A stretch of DNA of 64,000 nucleotides, from positions 186,001 to 250,000 of the forward strand of contig JANFNE010000065.1 of NCBI GenBank assembly GCA_024867545.1, given 5' to 3'. Source of the stretch: Phytopythium helicoides. Lineage: Eukaryota > Oomycota > Peronosporomycetes > Pythiales > Pythiaceae. Of this stretch, positions 1 to 10,996 are shown piece by piece. Numbering within the stretch: the stretch's first letter is position 1; every line of letters starts with the position of its first letter. Made by a program: the position numbers and the translations under genes. The notes beneath the pieces are model-generated. The model made no database searches and was not told the origin of the DNA. It saw nothing but the letters and a program-made list of their open reading frames with translations.

Positions 1-68
1 TAGGGACAAGTTTTGGTTTGCTGTTTTTCTTCTTTCGCATAATACACGCTAGCGTGGGTCGTCTTCGC

Positions 69-904
69 CTACCTCCGCTTATACTCGCAGGGCTTGAACT
101 CAATCTCGACGCCGTCCCGCGGCTTGCGACCCGACTTGGTAAACTCGAAGAGCACGAACATTTTGTTCTTCTCGTCGCGCTGCTTGCAGTCGAAGCCGAG
201 CTTTGTGCATGCAGTCAACAAAGCCGTCAATACCGCCGAGCGAATCGCTCTCGAAGCGGCTCTTAACCTCCGCAATCTTGAGCACGCCGCGCGGGCTTGA
301 GCACGCGGTGGGCCTCGAGCACGTACGCGCGGATGGTGGTGCCCATGAGCGCGAGGCAGTAGACCGCAATGTCAATGCTGGCGTCTGGCAGCGGCACGTC
401 CGCGATGTTGCAAGCCGTGACGATAGGCTTGCGGGACACGAGGTCGAACGAGTGCACCTTGTTTGGCACGGACTCCGCGAGACGCGCGTCTCCGCATCCA
501 AAGTCGGCCACGACGGCCTTGGGTCTGCGCTTGACGAAGTCGATGAACGTGTCCAGCGGGTTCACGGGCCACTTGTCGGCCTGCTCGCGGAAGCCCTCGT
601 GGTACACGTCGAAGAGCGCCGGGTCTGCCTGGAAGGTCTCGAACGCCTGCGTGCCCGAGCTCGTGTACAGCTGCTCGTTCAGCATGCGGAACTTGCCGCC
701 GTCCAGGCGCCGCCGCATCTCGGCCTGCATCTTGGAGAGCCCCGCGAGCTTATTCTGCTGCTTGGGCTGCTGCTTATTCTTGGTTTGCTGCTTGGTTTGC
801 TGCTTGGGCTGCTGCTGCTTGGAGTGGCTGGCGCTCGCCTTCTTGCCCTGCTGCGCCTTGAGCTTGGCGCCATCGCCGCGCTGCTTGCTCTTCTTGCGGC
901 TCAT
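69..904 (-). CDS. RRP8: RRP8-like rRNA methyltransferase (two frameshifts)
   Basis: Rossmann-fold SAM-dependent methyltransferase of the Rrp8/nucleomethylin family; in yeast Rrp8 makes a base-methyl adenosine in large-subunit rRNA in the nucleolus. Seen: a basic, Gln/Lys-rich low-complexity N terminus (about residues 1-55), then the family core with the SAM motif VVADFGCGDARLA, the NIADVPLPD and VYCLALMGTT segments, and the C-terminal LGFDCKQRDEKNKMFVLFEF block. The start at 904 (MSRKKSKQ) is preferred over an upstream in-frame ATG at 979 because the basic N terminus begins there. The reading frame breaks twice: one extra base near 290 (after VLKP) and one near 205 (after CMHK). Removing both restores a continuous protein of about 277 residues ending KRR-stop at 69. 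Both breaks look like consensus errors, since family residues continue on each side. Family call is firm; the exact modified base is not known. Confidence 0.85.
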
Positions 905-1263
905 GCTGGAGGCGAGATGCCCGCACTGACTGGTGAGGGCGATATGCACAAGATAAACTGGATTGTAGACAGTTTTCAAGTGGTGCAGGTCGTGTTGCGA
1001 GGCGATGTGTGAGGAGCTTTGTGAAAGGGAAGGAAGGGGAGAGTGCTTCCGAGTTGCTTTGTGGTGATGGAGGAGCTAGGAGTCCATCCATGGACGATGT
1101 TGAGTCCATCGGCGGTGGTGGGCACCAGTCTGACAAGCGCATCATCAGTTCTGCCGTTCCAGTTCTGCCGTTGAAGCTCGATGCATGGGACTGCGTTCCC
1201 AGTGTGATATCGTATGCTTTCGCATGGCGATTGAGCCCACGTCATGCTCATGGAGCTCGTCCG

Positions 1264-1375
1264 CTAGTACTGTATGATCTACGAATTCAAAGGCGCCGAG
1301 GCTGCGAAGGTAACCACGAACTGAACTACAGAGATCCCATTGTCGATTTCTAGCGCGCCACTCATACAGTACTAG
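1264..1375. repeat. Short inverted repeat pair, 14 bp arms
   Basis: CTAGTACTGTATGA at 1264-1277 is repeated as its exact reverse complement at 1362-1375, enclosing 84 bp. The arms could be ends of a small MITE relic or a hairpin; no target-site duplication is evident. Confidence 0.4.
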
Positions 1376-2547
1376 TCATAGCCACGCTTGCCGTCACATC
1401 CACAGGTTCTTACCAGTCGGCAGTGCCTGGACGATGTGCTTGCTGCTCGTCTTCGTCCCGAGCATGCTTAATCGTACAGCCGCGAGGCGGCCCAGTCTGT
1501 TCTACACGTATTGCGGACCTTGAGAGCCATGTCCCATTCGAGGCGGAGTCAACAAGCGTGAGGTTCACGCAGCCACAGCACACAGCAGTGGGTCCAGGAG
1601 GGATCGCGAATTGCGACGCAACGATGGTTGGCACGCAAGGCCTACGGCCGGTTGTGCTTCACCCAAGACCCGCAACAGCCGAGCGGGACCGAGTGGCGCC
1701 GACCGCGACGCTGGCTCGCCAACCCTTCCACGCACTTCAGAAAGTGCGAGCATGCAGGAGCAGCAGCAACAGCAGGAGCAGCGGTGACAGCGATGGCAGC
1801 ACTTGAGATCAAGCCCTTGCGGCAAACGGGGCGGGTGGGCTCAGGTCGGCTGACCTTCAGTTCGCAGTGCGACCTCTGGGTTTGTGCTACTCTTCTCTCA
1901 TGATACATCATTCGATATGCACTGTCAAGGGTCAAAATTAGCGTTAGGACGAGTTCTATGCGAAAACTATGAAGAGGGTATTATATTACTAAAGGGTCCA
2001 AAACTGCTGTATTCAGCGTTCGGACACGCACGCGCCGTCCCCATTGACAAGATGCAATCGAGACCGGAGCCACGATGGCTGAGCTGTCGGCTGAGCTATC
2101 AGCTTGAGGCTGGCTGGACACGGCCCGAGGGATCCACGCGCCAGTGCGTGTCCACGGGCACTTACGTGAGTCACGGGTCGCGAGCTATGCCACGCACTTG
2201 CAGCGGTCCAATGCTCCGTCGACGCGACCGACTCGATCGATCAGCGCTCCCTCTCCGCGCGGATGAGCCGCTCCGGTGAGGCTCATCCATCCAAGGTGCC
2301 ACTCTACCTTTCACGCCGTACAGTACCAGTACACGTTGCCCCGTTGCACATCCTGGGTCAATCGTGTCCCATGCAACTGTCTTCATGAGCATGGCCACCT
2401 TGCCGTTGATGTGGAGACCACTCTCGGCCGGACTTTACGTTGCAAAGATATCCAATGATCGGGCAGTCGCGCTCTTCGGCTCTCCGCACCATCACGGCCC
2501 ATGGCTCATGCCAGACGCTAACAGCAGTCCGGCTTGAGTGCTTAGCA

Positions 2548-2566
2548 GGTCATTCCCCATTCGGAC
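2548..2566 (+). promoter_or_regulatory. Oomycete initiator plus flanking promoter region, ceramidase 1
   Basis: The sequence GGTCATTCCCCATTCGGAC resembles the established oomycete core promoter GCTCATTYYNCAWTTTNYY (initiator followed by flanking promoter region). It lies about 50 nt before the ATG at 2607, a normal distance for oomycete transcription starts. Confidence 0.5.
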
Positions 2567-2606
2567 GCGTCGAGCTCGGACCTCCCAGCCCACAAGTCGA
2601 ACAAGG

Positions 2607-4629
2607 ATGCGGTTCTTCGCGGCCGTCGCGCTGGCCGCGGCTGCAGTCTGCCACTCGGTCATGGCAGCCGCCACGACGTTCAACATTGGTGTTGGCAAGG
2701 CAGACATCACCGGACCTGCCGCCGAGGTCAACATGATGGGATTTGCCTACCTGTCCTGAGGACACAGCGGGTATCCTCAACCGCCTGTACACGCGCGCCT
2801 ACCTCGTGCATGACACCACCACGAACGAACGCGTTATGTTCGTGCACTGCGACCTGCACTCGGTCATGCAGCTCGTTCATCAAGAAGTGCTGGCTGAACT
2901 CAAGACAAAGTATAACGGACTCTACACGGAGCAGAACGTCGTGTTGCACGCGACCCACACGCACGCTGGGCCCGGAGGCACTGCTGGCTACTTCCTTTAC
3001 GATGTCACCATCTACGGCTACATCAGCGAGAACTTTGACAAGATCGTGGCTGGTATCATGTCCGCTATTGATGCGGCCCACAACTCGAGCGCACCAGGCA
3101 CGATTCGCTTCAACTCTGGCACAGTCGAGAAGGGTGGCAAGAACCGCTCACCGGACGCTTACCTGGCCAACCCAGCAGACGAGCGAGCAAACTACACGAG
3201 CAACATCGACACGACAATGCGTGCTCTGCACTTCTACAGCAGTGCCGGTGTCCTTCGCGGTGTTCTTGCGTTCTACCCTGTGCACCCGACGAGTCTGACC
3301 GAGGAGAACCACCTCATCAGTGGTGACAACAAGGGCTACGCTGAGTTCCTCCTCGAGGAAGAGCTGAACGACGTAATTGTTGGCATTGGTATTGCAAACG
3401 CTGGTGATGTGAGTCCCAACTTGATCGACAATGGAGACGGCACGTTCAGCGGCGAGGGCAACACGTCGATCGAGAGTGCGGAGATCATGGGCACGCGCCA
3501 GTACAACACGCTCAAGTCACTCATCAACGGCACGCAGACGGAGATTGTGGGCACGGCGCTGTCTCGCTTGTCCTACGTCAACATGTCCAATGTGTACCTT
3601 ACGGACGCCGTGTACAACGCTTCGGACCCGTACTACAACCGGACGTGCCCTGCTGTTGTGGGCCAGAACTTTGCTGCTGGCACGGAGGACGGTCGTGGTC
3701 TCTCCTGGTTCACTGAGGGCAACCTCAAGGCCAACGTGCTGTTTGAGGCAATCGGTGCTGTCATCGAGGAGACACCGGCGTGGGTGCAGCAGTGTCAGAA
3801 TGTCAACAAGGTCCCTCTTCTTGCAGTCGGACTGACTAAGCCACTGCCGTGGGTCCCAGAGGTGCTTCCCGTCCAGGTCGTCAAGTTCGGCCAGTTCGCC
3901 ATTGCTGTGACCAGTTTCGAGGTCACCACCATGGCGGGTCGCCGCATCCGCAACACCGTCAAGAACGCTCTGGCGAGCGCTGGTGTCACGGAGGTGGAGC
4001 TTGCGTCGATCAGTAACGCGTACATCCAGTACATGACAACGAAGGAGGAATACCTCACACAGAACTACGAGGGTGCTTCGACGGTGTTTGGTCCGAATCA
4101 GCTGGCTGCGGTGCAGCAAGAGCTCGCTCGCGTGGCCAAGTCGGTGGCTGACACTTCGGTCACGCTCGACGTGGGTCCGACGCCACTGCAGATCGACCGC
4201 TCGACGCTACTCAACTTCCAGACTGGCGTGGTGTACGACTCGGCTCCATTCCTGCAGAGCTTCAGCACGGTGCGCACTCAGCCTTCCTCCTCGTACGCCA
4301 TTGGATCAACTGTTAGTGTCGTGTTCGCTGGAGCTCACCCCAAGAACGCTCTCAACCTCGTGACATCGTTCTGCGACGTCGAGAAGCTCGGTTCGGACGG
4401 CTCGACGTACTCGACGTGGATGACCGACTACCACTGGGACCTGCGCTACAAGTGGGAGCGCTACCTCATTGCCGAGAGCAAGAACACTTGTGAATGGTAC
4501 CTTCGCTCGGGCACGACCAAGAGCGTGGCCGGCACTTACCGCATCCGCCACCGCGGCTACTCGAAGAGCCTGCTGGGTACGTTCACGGCGTACGAAGGCG
4601 TGTCAAACTCGTTCACCGTCACTGCGTAA
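2607..4629 (+). CDS. Secreted neutral ceramidase, paralogue 1 (one frameshift)
   Basis: Neutral/alkaline ceramidase family (PF04734 plus the C-terminal domain PF17048), hydrolysing ceramide to sphingosine and fatty acid, probably extracellular or lumenal. Seen: a hydrophobic signal peptide from the ATG at 2607 (MRFFAAVALAAAAV), the family opening IGVGKADITGPAAEV, the zinc-site motif HTHAGPGG, SGDNKGYAEFLLEEEL and GDVSPN, which carries the family's active-site serine. The C-terminal domain ends with RIRHRGYSKSLLGTFTAYEG. One extra T near 2756 creates an early stop (GFAYLS-stop), after which the family sequence resumes in another frame (EDTAGILNRLY). With that base removed the protein is about 673 residues, normal for the family. 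First of four paralogues; product assignment firm, substrate range unknown. Confidence 0.88.
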
Positions 4630-4795
4630 GCACTGCGATCGTGGATGATTGCGACGCTCTCGGCCAGCTGCAACTGCAATGCGGGCAACTGCTCGCCTTC
4701 CCGGCTCAGGAGAAGGCGCGTGAGTTGCCGTAGTGCCACGCTAGCACCACTTGAAGTTTTATGAATCGCCTTCCACCGAGAAGGATCACAAATGA

Positions 4796-4920
4796 ACGTG
4801 TCAACTGCTTGAACTTTTGTCAATGTTGAGTTGCTCTCGTTGTGTCATCCGCGGACGAATGCACGTGTGTCGACTGCTTGAACTTTTGCCGCGGTGGAGT
4901 TGCTCTCGTCGTGTCATTTC
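4796..4920. repeat. Imperfect tandem duplication, period about 67 bp
   Basis: Two adjacent units share GACTGCTTGAACTTTTG-like and GAGTTGCTCTCG blocks and end in GTGTCAT; the first starts at about 4796 and the second at about 4863. It lies in the 3' flank of ceramidase 1. Confidence 0.55.
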
Positions 4921-5422
4921 GTACACCAATCCAAGTTGAAGTGCGCGCAAGTCTCACATGGCTTCGGGCAGCAAAACTTACTATCGATTTTTTTTAGCAC
5001 ATTCTGACTAGTTTAATTCAGCACCAAATTAAAAAATGTCTGTTAATCGGCCAATCAAATAGCAGCATTTCACTAATACGAGAAGCGAGTGAAAGTATTC
5101 AGACCAGCCATGCCCATCAGGGTCGGTCTCACTTGCCACCGCGAGCTGCCATGGCCCATGACCGCCGTACATCCACACGCCAAGGAGACGCGATGCCCAC
5201 TCGGGCCCTGCGCTTGCAGCATTACAACACACAGTACACGCGGTCACGTGGAGTGCATGGGACATCAGGGAGGTGCAACCCGTTCCACTCGCCTGGCCGG
5301 ATTATACGGTAGTGGGACGGCGATTCCGGCTGGTGCTACTCGCGTCTGACGCTGTCCCTGTCGTCAACGGCCCTGCGAGGCTGTGCCTGCTCGAAATCAC
5401 CAGGATCTGCTCACTGCAGCGG

Positions 5423-5441
5423 CCTCATTCTCCGATTCGCG
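5423..5441 (+). promoter_or_regulatory. Oomycete initiator plus flanking promoter region, ceramidase 2
   Basis: CCTCATTCTCCGATTCGCG matches the pattern GCTCATTYYNCAWTTTNYY at most positions and lies about 60 nt before the ATG at 5488. Confidence 0.5.
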
Positions 5442-5487
5442 CGGCCTCGAGCACTCGTCCACCCTCAAGCCAGCGGACCCTCGAGCC

Positions 5488-7500
5488 ATGCAGTTCCGAG
5501 TGCTGCTGCTGGCTCTGGCAGCCCTGCTCGCTGCAGTGGCCGATGCAGCCTACAACATCGGCGTCGGCAAGGCAGACATCACTGGACCCGCTGCCGAAGT
5601 GCGCCTGATGGGGTTCGCGGACCTCGACGAAGTTGATGCCGGTATCCTCAGCCGACTGTACGCGCGCGCCTACCTCATCCACGACACCACCACGGGGAAC
5701 CGCGTCATGTTCGTGCACTGCGACCTGCACTCGGTCATGCAACTCGTGCACCAGGAGGTGATCGCGCAGCTCAAGACCAAGTATAATGGACTCTACACGG
5801 AGCAGAACGTCGTATTGCACGCGACCCACACCCATGCTGGACCTGGAGGCACTGCCGGCTACTTCCTGTACGATGTCACCATCTTCGGCTACATCAGCGA
5901 GAATTTTGACAAGATTGTGAGCGGCATCATCTCAGCTATTGACGCGGCACACTCGTCCAGTGCTGCTGGCACCATCCGCTTCAACTCCGGCACGGTCACC
6001 AAGGGTGGTGTCAACCGCTCGCCCAACGCGTACCTTCAGAACCCAGCGTCGGAGCGTGCGCAGTACTCGAGCAACATCGACACGACGATGCGTGCTCTGC
6101 ACTTCTACAGCAGTGCTGGTGTGCTGCGAGGAGTGCTCGCATTCTACCCTGTGCACCCGACGAGTCTGTCGCAATACAACACGATGGTCAGCGGCGACAA
6201 CAAGGGCTACGCGGAGTTCTTGCTTGAGGAGGAGCTGAACAACGTGATTGTTGGCATCGGTATCTCGAACTCTGGAGACGTGAGTCCCAACCTGGTTGAT
6301 AACGGGAATGGGACGTTCAGTGGTGAGGGTGCAACTTCGATCGAGAGTGCTGAGATCATGGGTACTCGCCAGTACACTACGCTCAAGTCTCTCATCAACG
6401 GCACGCAGACGGAGATCAGTGGCTCGGTGGTGTCCAAGCTCTCATACGTGGATATGTCCAACGTGAAGCTGAGTGGTGTTGCTGTGAATGCTTCGGATCC
6501 GTACAACAACCGGACGTGTCCGGCTGTTGTTGGTCAGAACTTCGCTGCTGGCACAGAGGACGGCCGTGGATTGACATTCTTCTCGGAGGGAGATCTGACG
6601 ACCAATGTGCTTTTCAAGGCAATTGGAGCAGTGATTAAGCCTACCCCAGACTGGGTGCAGCAATGCCAGTCCAGCAACAAGGTCCCGCTGCTTGCAGTCG
6701 GACTCATGGAGCCTGTCCCCTGGGTCCCCCAGATTCTGCCCGTTCAAATTGTCAAGATTGGCCAGTTTGCCATTGCGGTGACCAGTTTCGAGGTCACCAC
6801 CATGGCGGGGCGCCGGATCCGCAACACCGTCAAGAACGCTCTGGCGAGCGCTGGTGTCACGGAGGTGGAGCTTGCGTCGATCAGTAACGCGTACATCCAG
6901 TACATGACGACGAAGGAGGAGTACATGAACCAGGAGTACGAGGGTGCTTCGACGGTGTTTGGTCCGAATCAGCTGGCTGCGGTGCAGCAGGAGTTGGCTC
7001 GCGTGGCCAAGTCGGTAGTTGACAGCTCTGTTACTCTCGACGTCGGCCCAACGCCGCTGCAGATCGATCGATCATCCTTGATCAACCTTCAAGCCGGTGT
7101 CGTTCTTGACTCGGCTCCATTCCTCAAGAGTTTCAGCTACGTGCGCACTCAGCCCTCGTCAACGTACAAGATCGGTTCAACTGTGAGCGTCGTGTTCGCT
7201 GGAGCTCACCCCAAGAACGCTCTCAACCTCGTGACATCGTTCTGCGACGTCGAGAAGCTCGGTTCGGACGGCTCGACCTACTCGACGTGGGTGACCGACT
7301 ACCACTGGGACCTGCGCTACAAGTGGGAGCGCTACCTCATCGCCGAGAGCAAGAACACCTTGTGAATGGTACCTTCGCTCGGGTAGCAAGAAGAGTGTGG
7401 CGGGCACTTACCGCATCCGCCACCGCGGCTACTCGAAGAACCTGTTCGGACGCTTACGGCGTACGAAGGCGTCTCCAACACGTTCACCGTGACGGCGTAA
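5488..7500 (+). CDS. Secreted neutral ceramidase, paralogue 2 (two frameshifts near 3' end)
   Basis: Same family as the gene at 2607 and very close to the inverted copy at 7788-9797. Seen: signal peptide MQFRVLLLALAALLAAVADA, the opening IGVGKADITGPAAEV, HTHAGPGG, SGDNKGYAEFLLEEEL and GDVSPN. An open frame continues upstream of 5488 but the signal peptide fixes the start. The frame is broken twice in the last 140 bases: one extra base near 7361 turns the family's KNTCEW into KNTL-stop at 7365, and one base is missing near 7450. Allowing for both, translation ends at the TAA at 7498-7500, aligned with the paralogues, giving about 670 residues. If the breaks were real, the protein would lose only the last 45 or so residues of the C-terminal domain. 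Confidence 0.88.
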
Positions 7501-7787
7501 GCTTCAGTAAATGCAGTATGAGCAAGTTGACTTGCAAGTTTGCTTTGCCAAGTAAGGAAAGTAAGGTGGTTTTCGTCCTCAAGAGCAAAGATGAATGAAT
7601 GAATCAGTGGTTTTCATGTTTGTCCTCTCACCTTTTCATTTACTTTGGCCAGGCCTATGTAGAGAACGGTATTGACGCCCTCATCAGTGGGTATTGGCCT
7701 AGAAATGAGTACGACAGAGCTCACCAAACAAAATGGAACTTGAGCTGCACAGGTTCTCATGTTACTTGCAGCATCTCGCCATTTACC

Positions 7788-9797
7788 CTACGCAGTGACA
7801 GTGAACGTGTTGGAGACGCCTTCGTACGCCGTGAACGTACCCAGCAGGCTCTTCGAGTAGCCGCGGTGGCGGATGCGATAAGTGCCCGCCACACTCTTCT
7901 TGCTACCCGAGCGAAGGTACCATTCACAAGTGTTCTTGCTCTCGGCGATGAGGTAGCGCTCCCACTTGTAGCGCAGGTCCCAGTGGTAGTCGGTCACCCA
8001 TGTCGAGTAGGTCGTTCCGCTCACGAGCTTCTCGACGTCGCAAAAAGAAGTCACAAGGGTCAAGGCATTCTTGGGATGGGCTCCGGCAAACACGACGCTC
8101 ACAGTTGAACCGATCTTGTACGTTGACGAGGGCTGAGTGCGCACGTAGCTGAAACTCTGGCCCGTGGGAGCCGCGTCGTATGCAACTCCTGTCTGAAGAT
8201 TCACCAGCTTTGATCGGTCGATCTGCAGTGGCGTCGGACCAACATCAAGCGCGACTGAGGTATCCACGACAGATTTGGCAACACGAGCCAACTCCTGCTG
8301 CACCGCAGCCAGCTGATTCGGACCAAACACCGTCGAAGCACCCTCGTACTCCTGGTTCATGTACTCCTCCTTCGTCGTCATGTACTGGATGTACGCGTTA
8401 CTGATCGACGCGAGCTCCACCTCCGTGACACCAGCGCTCGCCAATGCTGTCTTGACGGTATTGCGGATGCGGCGACCCGCCATGGTGGTGACCTCGAAAC
8501 TGGTCACTGCAATGGCGAACTGGCCAATCTTGACAATTTGAACGGGTAGCACGAGCGGAACCCAGGGGACAGGCTCCATGAGTCCGACTGCAAGCAGCGG
8601 GACCTTGTTGGTGGTCTGGCACTGCTGCACCCAGGCAGGCGTCTCCTTGATGGTGCCACCGATTGCCTTGAAAAGCACGTTGGTCGTCAGATCTCCCTCC
8701 GAGAAGAATGTCAATCCACGACCGTCTTCAGTGCCAGCAGCAAAGTTCTGACCAACGACAGCCGGACACGTCCGGTTGTTGTACGGATCTGAAGCGTTCA
8801 CAGCAACACCACTCAACTTCACGTTGGACATATCCACATACGAGAGCTTGGACACCACCGAGCCACTGATCTCTGTCTGCGTGCCGTTGATGAGAGACTT
8901 GAGCGTGGTGTACTGGCGAGTACCCATGATCTCAGCACTCTCGATCGACGTTGCACCCTCACCACTGAACGTCCCATTCCCGTTGTCAATCAAGTTGGGA
9001 CTCACGTCACCAGAGTTCGAGATACCGATGCCAACAATCACGTTGTTCAGCTCCTCCTCAAGTAAGAACTCCGCGTAGCCCTTGTTGTCGCCGCTGACCA
9101 TCGTGTTGTACTGCGACAGACTCGTCGGGTGCACAGGGTAGAATGCGAGCACTCCTCGCAGCACACCAGCACTGCTGTAGAAGTGCAGAGCACGCATCGT
9201 CGTGTCGATGTTGGTCGAGTACTGCGCACGCTCCGACGCTGGGTTCTGCAGGTACGCGTTGGGCGAGCGGTTGACGCCACCCTTGGTGACCGTGCCAGAG
9301 TTGAAGCGGATGGTACCAGCAGCACTGGACGAGTGTGCCGCGTCGACAGCCGAGATGATGCCACTCACGATCTTGTCGAAGTTCTCACTGATGTAGCCGT
9401 AGATGGTGACATCGTACAGGAAGTAGCCCGCAGTGCCTCCAGGTCCAGCGTGCGTGTGCGTCGCGTGCAACACGACGTTCTGCTCCGTGTAGAGTCCATT
9501 GTACTTGGTCTTGAGCTGCGCGATCACCTCCTGGTGCACGAGTTGCATGACCGAGTGCAGGTCGCAGTGCACGAACATGACGCGGTTCCCCGTGGTGGTG
9601 TCGTGGATGAGGTAGGCGCGCGCGTACAGTCGGCTGAGGATACCGGCATCGACTTCGTCGAGGTCCGCGAACCCCATCAGGCGCACTTCGGCAGCGGGTC
9701 CAGTGATGTCTGCCTTGCCGACGCCGATGTTGTAGGCTGCATCGGCCACTGCAGCGAGCAGGGCTGCCAGAGCCAGCAGCAGCACTCGGAACTGCAT
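7788..9797 (-). CDS. Secreted neutral ceramidase, paralogue 3 (intact)
   Basis: The only uninterrupted member of the four-gene ceramidase set, 669 residues from the ATG at 9797. Seen: signal peptide MQFRVLLLALAALLAAVADA; the opening IGVGKADITGPAAEV just after it; HTHAGPGG near residue 110, part of the zinc site; SGDNKGYAEFLLEEEL near 230; GDVSPN near 263 with the family's nucleophilic serine; TTMAGRRIRNTVK; and the beta-rich C-terminal domain ending TAYEGVSNTFTVTA. Several Asn-X-Ser/Thr sites suit a secreted glycoprotein. The frame extends 26 residues further upstream, but the signal peptide marks 9797 as the start. Convergent with paralogue 2. Likely role: cleavage of ceramide, self or host. 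Confidence 0.92.
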   Translation of the reverse strand: MQFRVLLLALAALLAAVADAAYNIGVGKADITGPAAEVRLMGFADLDEVDAGILSRLYARAYLIHDTTTGNRVMFVHCDLHSVMQLVHQEVIAQLKTKYNGLYTEQNVVLHATHTHAGPGGTAGYFLYDVTIYGYISENFDKIVSGIISAVDAAHSSSAAGTIRFNSGTVTKGGVNRSPNAYLQNPASERAQYSTNIDTTMRALHFYSSAGVLRGVLAFYPVHPTSLSQYNTMVSGDNKGYAEFLLEEELNNVIVGIGISNSGDVSPNLIDNGNGTFSGEGATSIESAEIMGTRQYTTLKSLINGTQTEISGSVVSKLSYVDMSNVKLSGVAVNASDPYNNRTCPAVVGQNFAAGTEDGRGLTFFSEGDLTTNVLFKAIGGTIKETPAWVQQCQTTNKVPLLAVGLMEPVPWVPLVLPVQIVKIGQFAIAVTSFEVTTMAGRRIRNTVKTALASAGVTEVELASISNAYIQYMTTKEEYMNQEYEGASTVFGPNQLAAVQQELARVAKSVVDTSVALDVGPTPLQIDRSKLVNLQTGVAYDAAPTGQSFSYVRTQPSSTYKIGSTVSVVFAGAHPKNALTLVTSFCDVEKLVSGTTYSTWVTDYHWDLRYKWERYLIAESKNTCEWYLRSGSKKSVAGTYRIRHRGYSKSLLGTFTAYEGVSNTFTVTA

Positions 9798-10996
9798 TGC
9801 GAGGCGAGGAGCGAGGCCGTTGACACTTGAAGTCTTTGACGTCAAGGGGCTGGAGGGGTGCGAGGCACGCTGCAAATCGCAAAGTGAGAAGCCGAGTGTG
9901 AGCAGCGCACAGGTGTTTGAGCGACCGCAGATGGGATCGCTCCCAGTGGGTCAGAGCTGCTGGGGAGGGTTGCAAGCACTTGCCACGGCGAGGAGGAGGC
10001 AGCAAGGAGATTGGTGATGCGTGGCATGGTCATTCACCTCCGCTGACTTGCCAAGTACTGTAGACTGCATACAATGCGCGAGCTGAAGCCATGCCTCATC
10101 CTCGGAGCCGATCCGGCAGATGACAGCTCCCCATCCTCCCAGCTGAGCCGCGACGGTCTAATCTTCGCTTCATGCAGCTCCAGAGCAGGCAGCAGCAGAA
10201 GGACACGAGCGAGATGGACGTCGTTTAGTCCGATGCGACTGCCATCACGCGGCTCCGATCCACCACTTCCATCATGATGGCCATCACACCACAGTGTCAA
10301 AATGGATGGGAAAAGTGTCAGAATTGAACTGTGCTGTTTCACTGCGCGAATGTATGGGCGGCTAAATTTCGACTCTTTTTCGCTGTTAGTGTGCGATTCC
10401 GCCGATGACCACGCACCACCAGCCAGCTTTTCTCCATGTGCTCGAGAATCGCAACGTCATGAGCGCTCCGCTGCTGCACCGTAAGCTTCAGACGCTGTCT
10501 GGGTGTGCGGCGCGACACCACGCTCGACAACGTGTTTTCCTTCTCGCCGCACCTTTTTCCGCCTCGGGATTGCTTGTCAGCCCACTTTCTCATCGAAAGT
10601 GGTCTCGGGATTGTTGTTGACGCTGACCGAGCGACCAACGAGCGTCGTTCGCTTCCCGTGAGGCCAGCCACGTGCTCGCAGCTTGTTGGACAGGCGGTCG
10701 ACGGCGTCGCCATCTTGTCCAGCGTGTGCTCTGTCGAAAATTGCGTTTAACCGCACAGTGGGCCAGCTTCCCGACGACCGCGCGGAGTTTCTTTGCGCAC
10801 GCGTGATGGCTTGATGGAGGCTGGACAGAGGGGAGGCAGACGAAGGTCCGATCACTTCAAGTTCAACAAGAGACGCAGGCGCCAACTCTGTCAATCTGCT
10901 TGTTTAGTCCGCCCGACATCTTTCTCTTGAAGCTTTCCTGAGAACCCACAGCACCAGAATCCACGCTCTCACTTCGCAAACCACCATCTTCGAGCT
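9798..10996. other. Divergent intergenic region, ceramidases 3 and 4
   Basis: About 1.2 kb between two divergently transcribed ceramidase genes. Short open frames on both strands have no recognisable content. Each end carries an initiator-like element, so this is probably a shared promoter region. Confidence 0.5.
9869..9888 (-). promoter_or_regulatory. Oomycete initiator plus flanking promoter region, ceramidase 3
   Basis: On the minus strand TTCTCACTTTGCGATTTGCA fits the initiator (YCAYTYY) followed by a CAWTTT-like flanking element, with the initiator core at 9881-9887, about 84 nt upstream of the ATG at 9797. Confidence 0.5.

Larger units (their letters stand above)
905..2606. other. Intergenic region, no supported gene
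   Basis: About 1.7 kb between the divergent RRP8-like and first ceramidase genes. The short open frames here show no recognisable domain, no family similarity that I can see, and overlap each other on both strands. The region holds a 14-bp inverted repeat pair (1264-1277 and 1362-1375) and, at its right end, an oomycete-type initiator. Confidence 0.5.
4630..5487. other. Intergenic region between ceramidases 1 and 2
   Basis: About 860 bp with no supported gene. It contains a diverged tandem duplication (4796-4862 and 4863-4920), AT-rich sequence around 4975-5040, and an initiator-like element at its right end (5423-5441). Confidence 0.5.
5488..9797. repeat. Inverted gene duplication (ceramidases 2 and 3, tail to tail)
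   Basis: Two nearly identical 2.0-kb ceramidase coding regions face each other (5488-7500 forward, 7788-9797 reverse) around a 287-bp spacer. Similarity covers the coding sequence; the spacer and the 5' flanks are not obviously palindromic. It forms a potential 4.3-kb imperfect palindrome. Confidence 0.8.

Noticed and set aside
203..1012. A 269-codon plus-strand open frame over the RRP8-like gene
   Set aside because: It is Leu/Gly/His-rich antisense of a Gln/Lys repeat; the minus strand carries clear methyltransferase motifs.
9129..9830. 233-codon plus-strand frame within ceramidase 3
   Set aside because: Mirror of the ceramidase coding sequence; the same shadow appears in the other paralogues.
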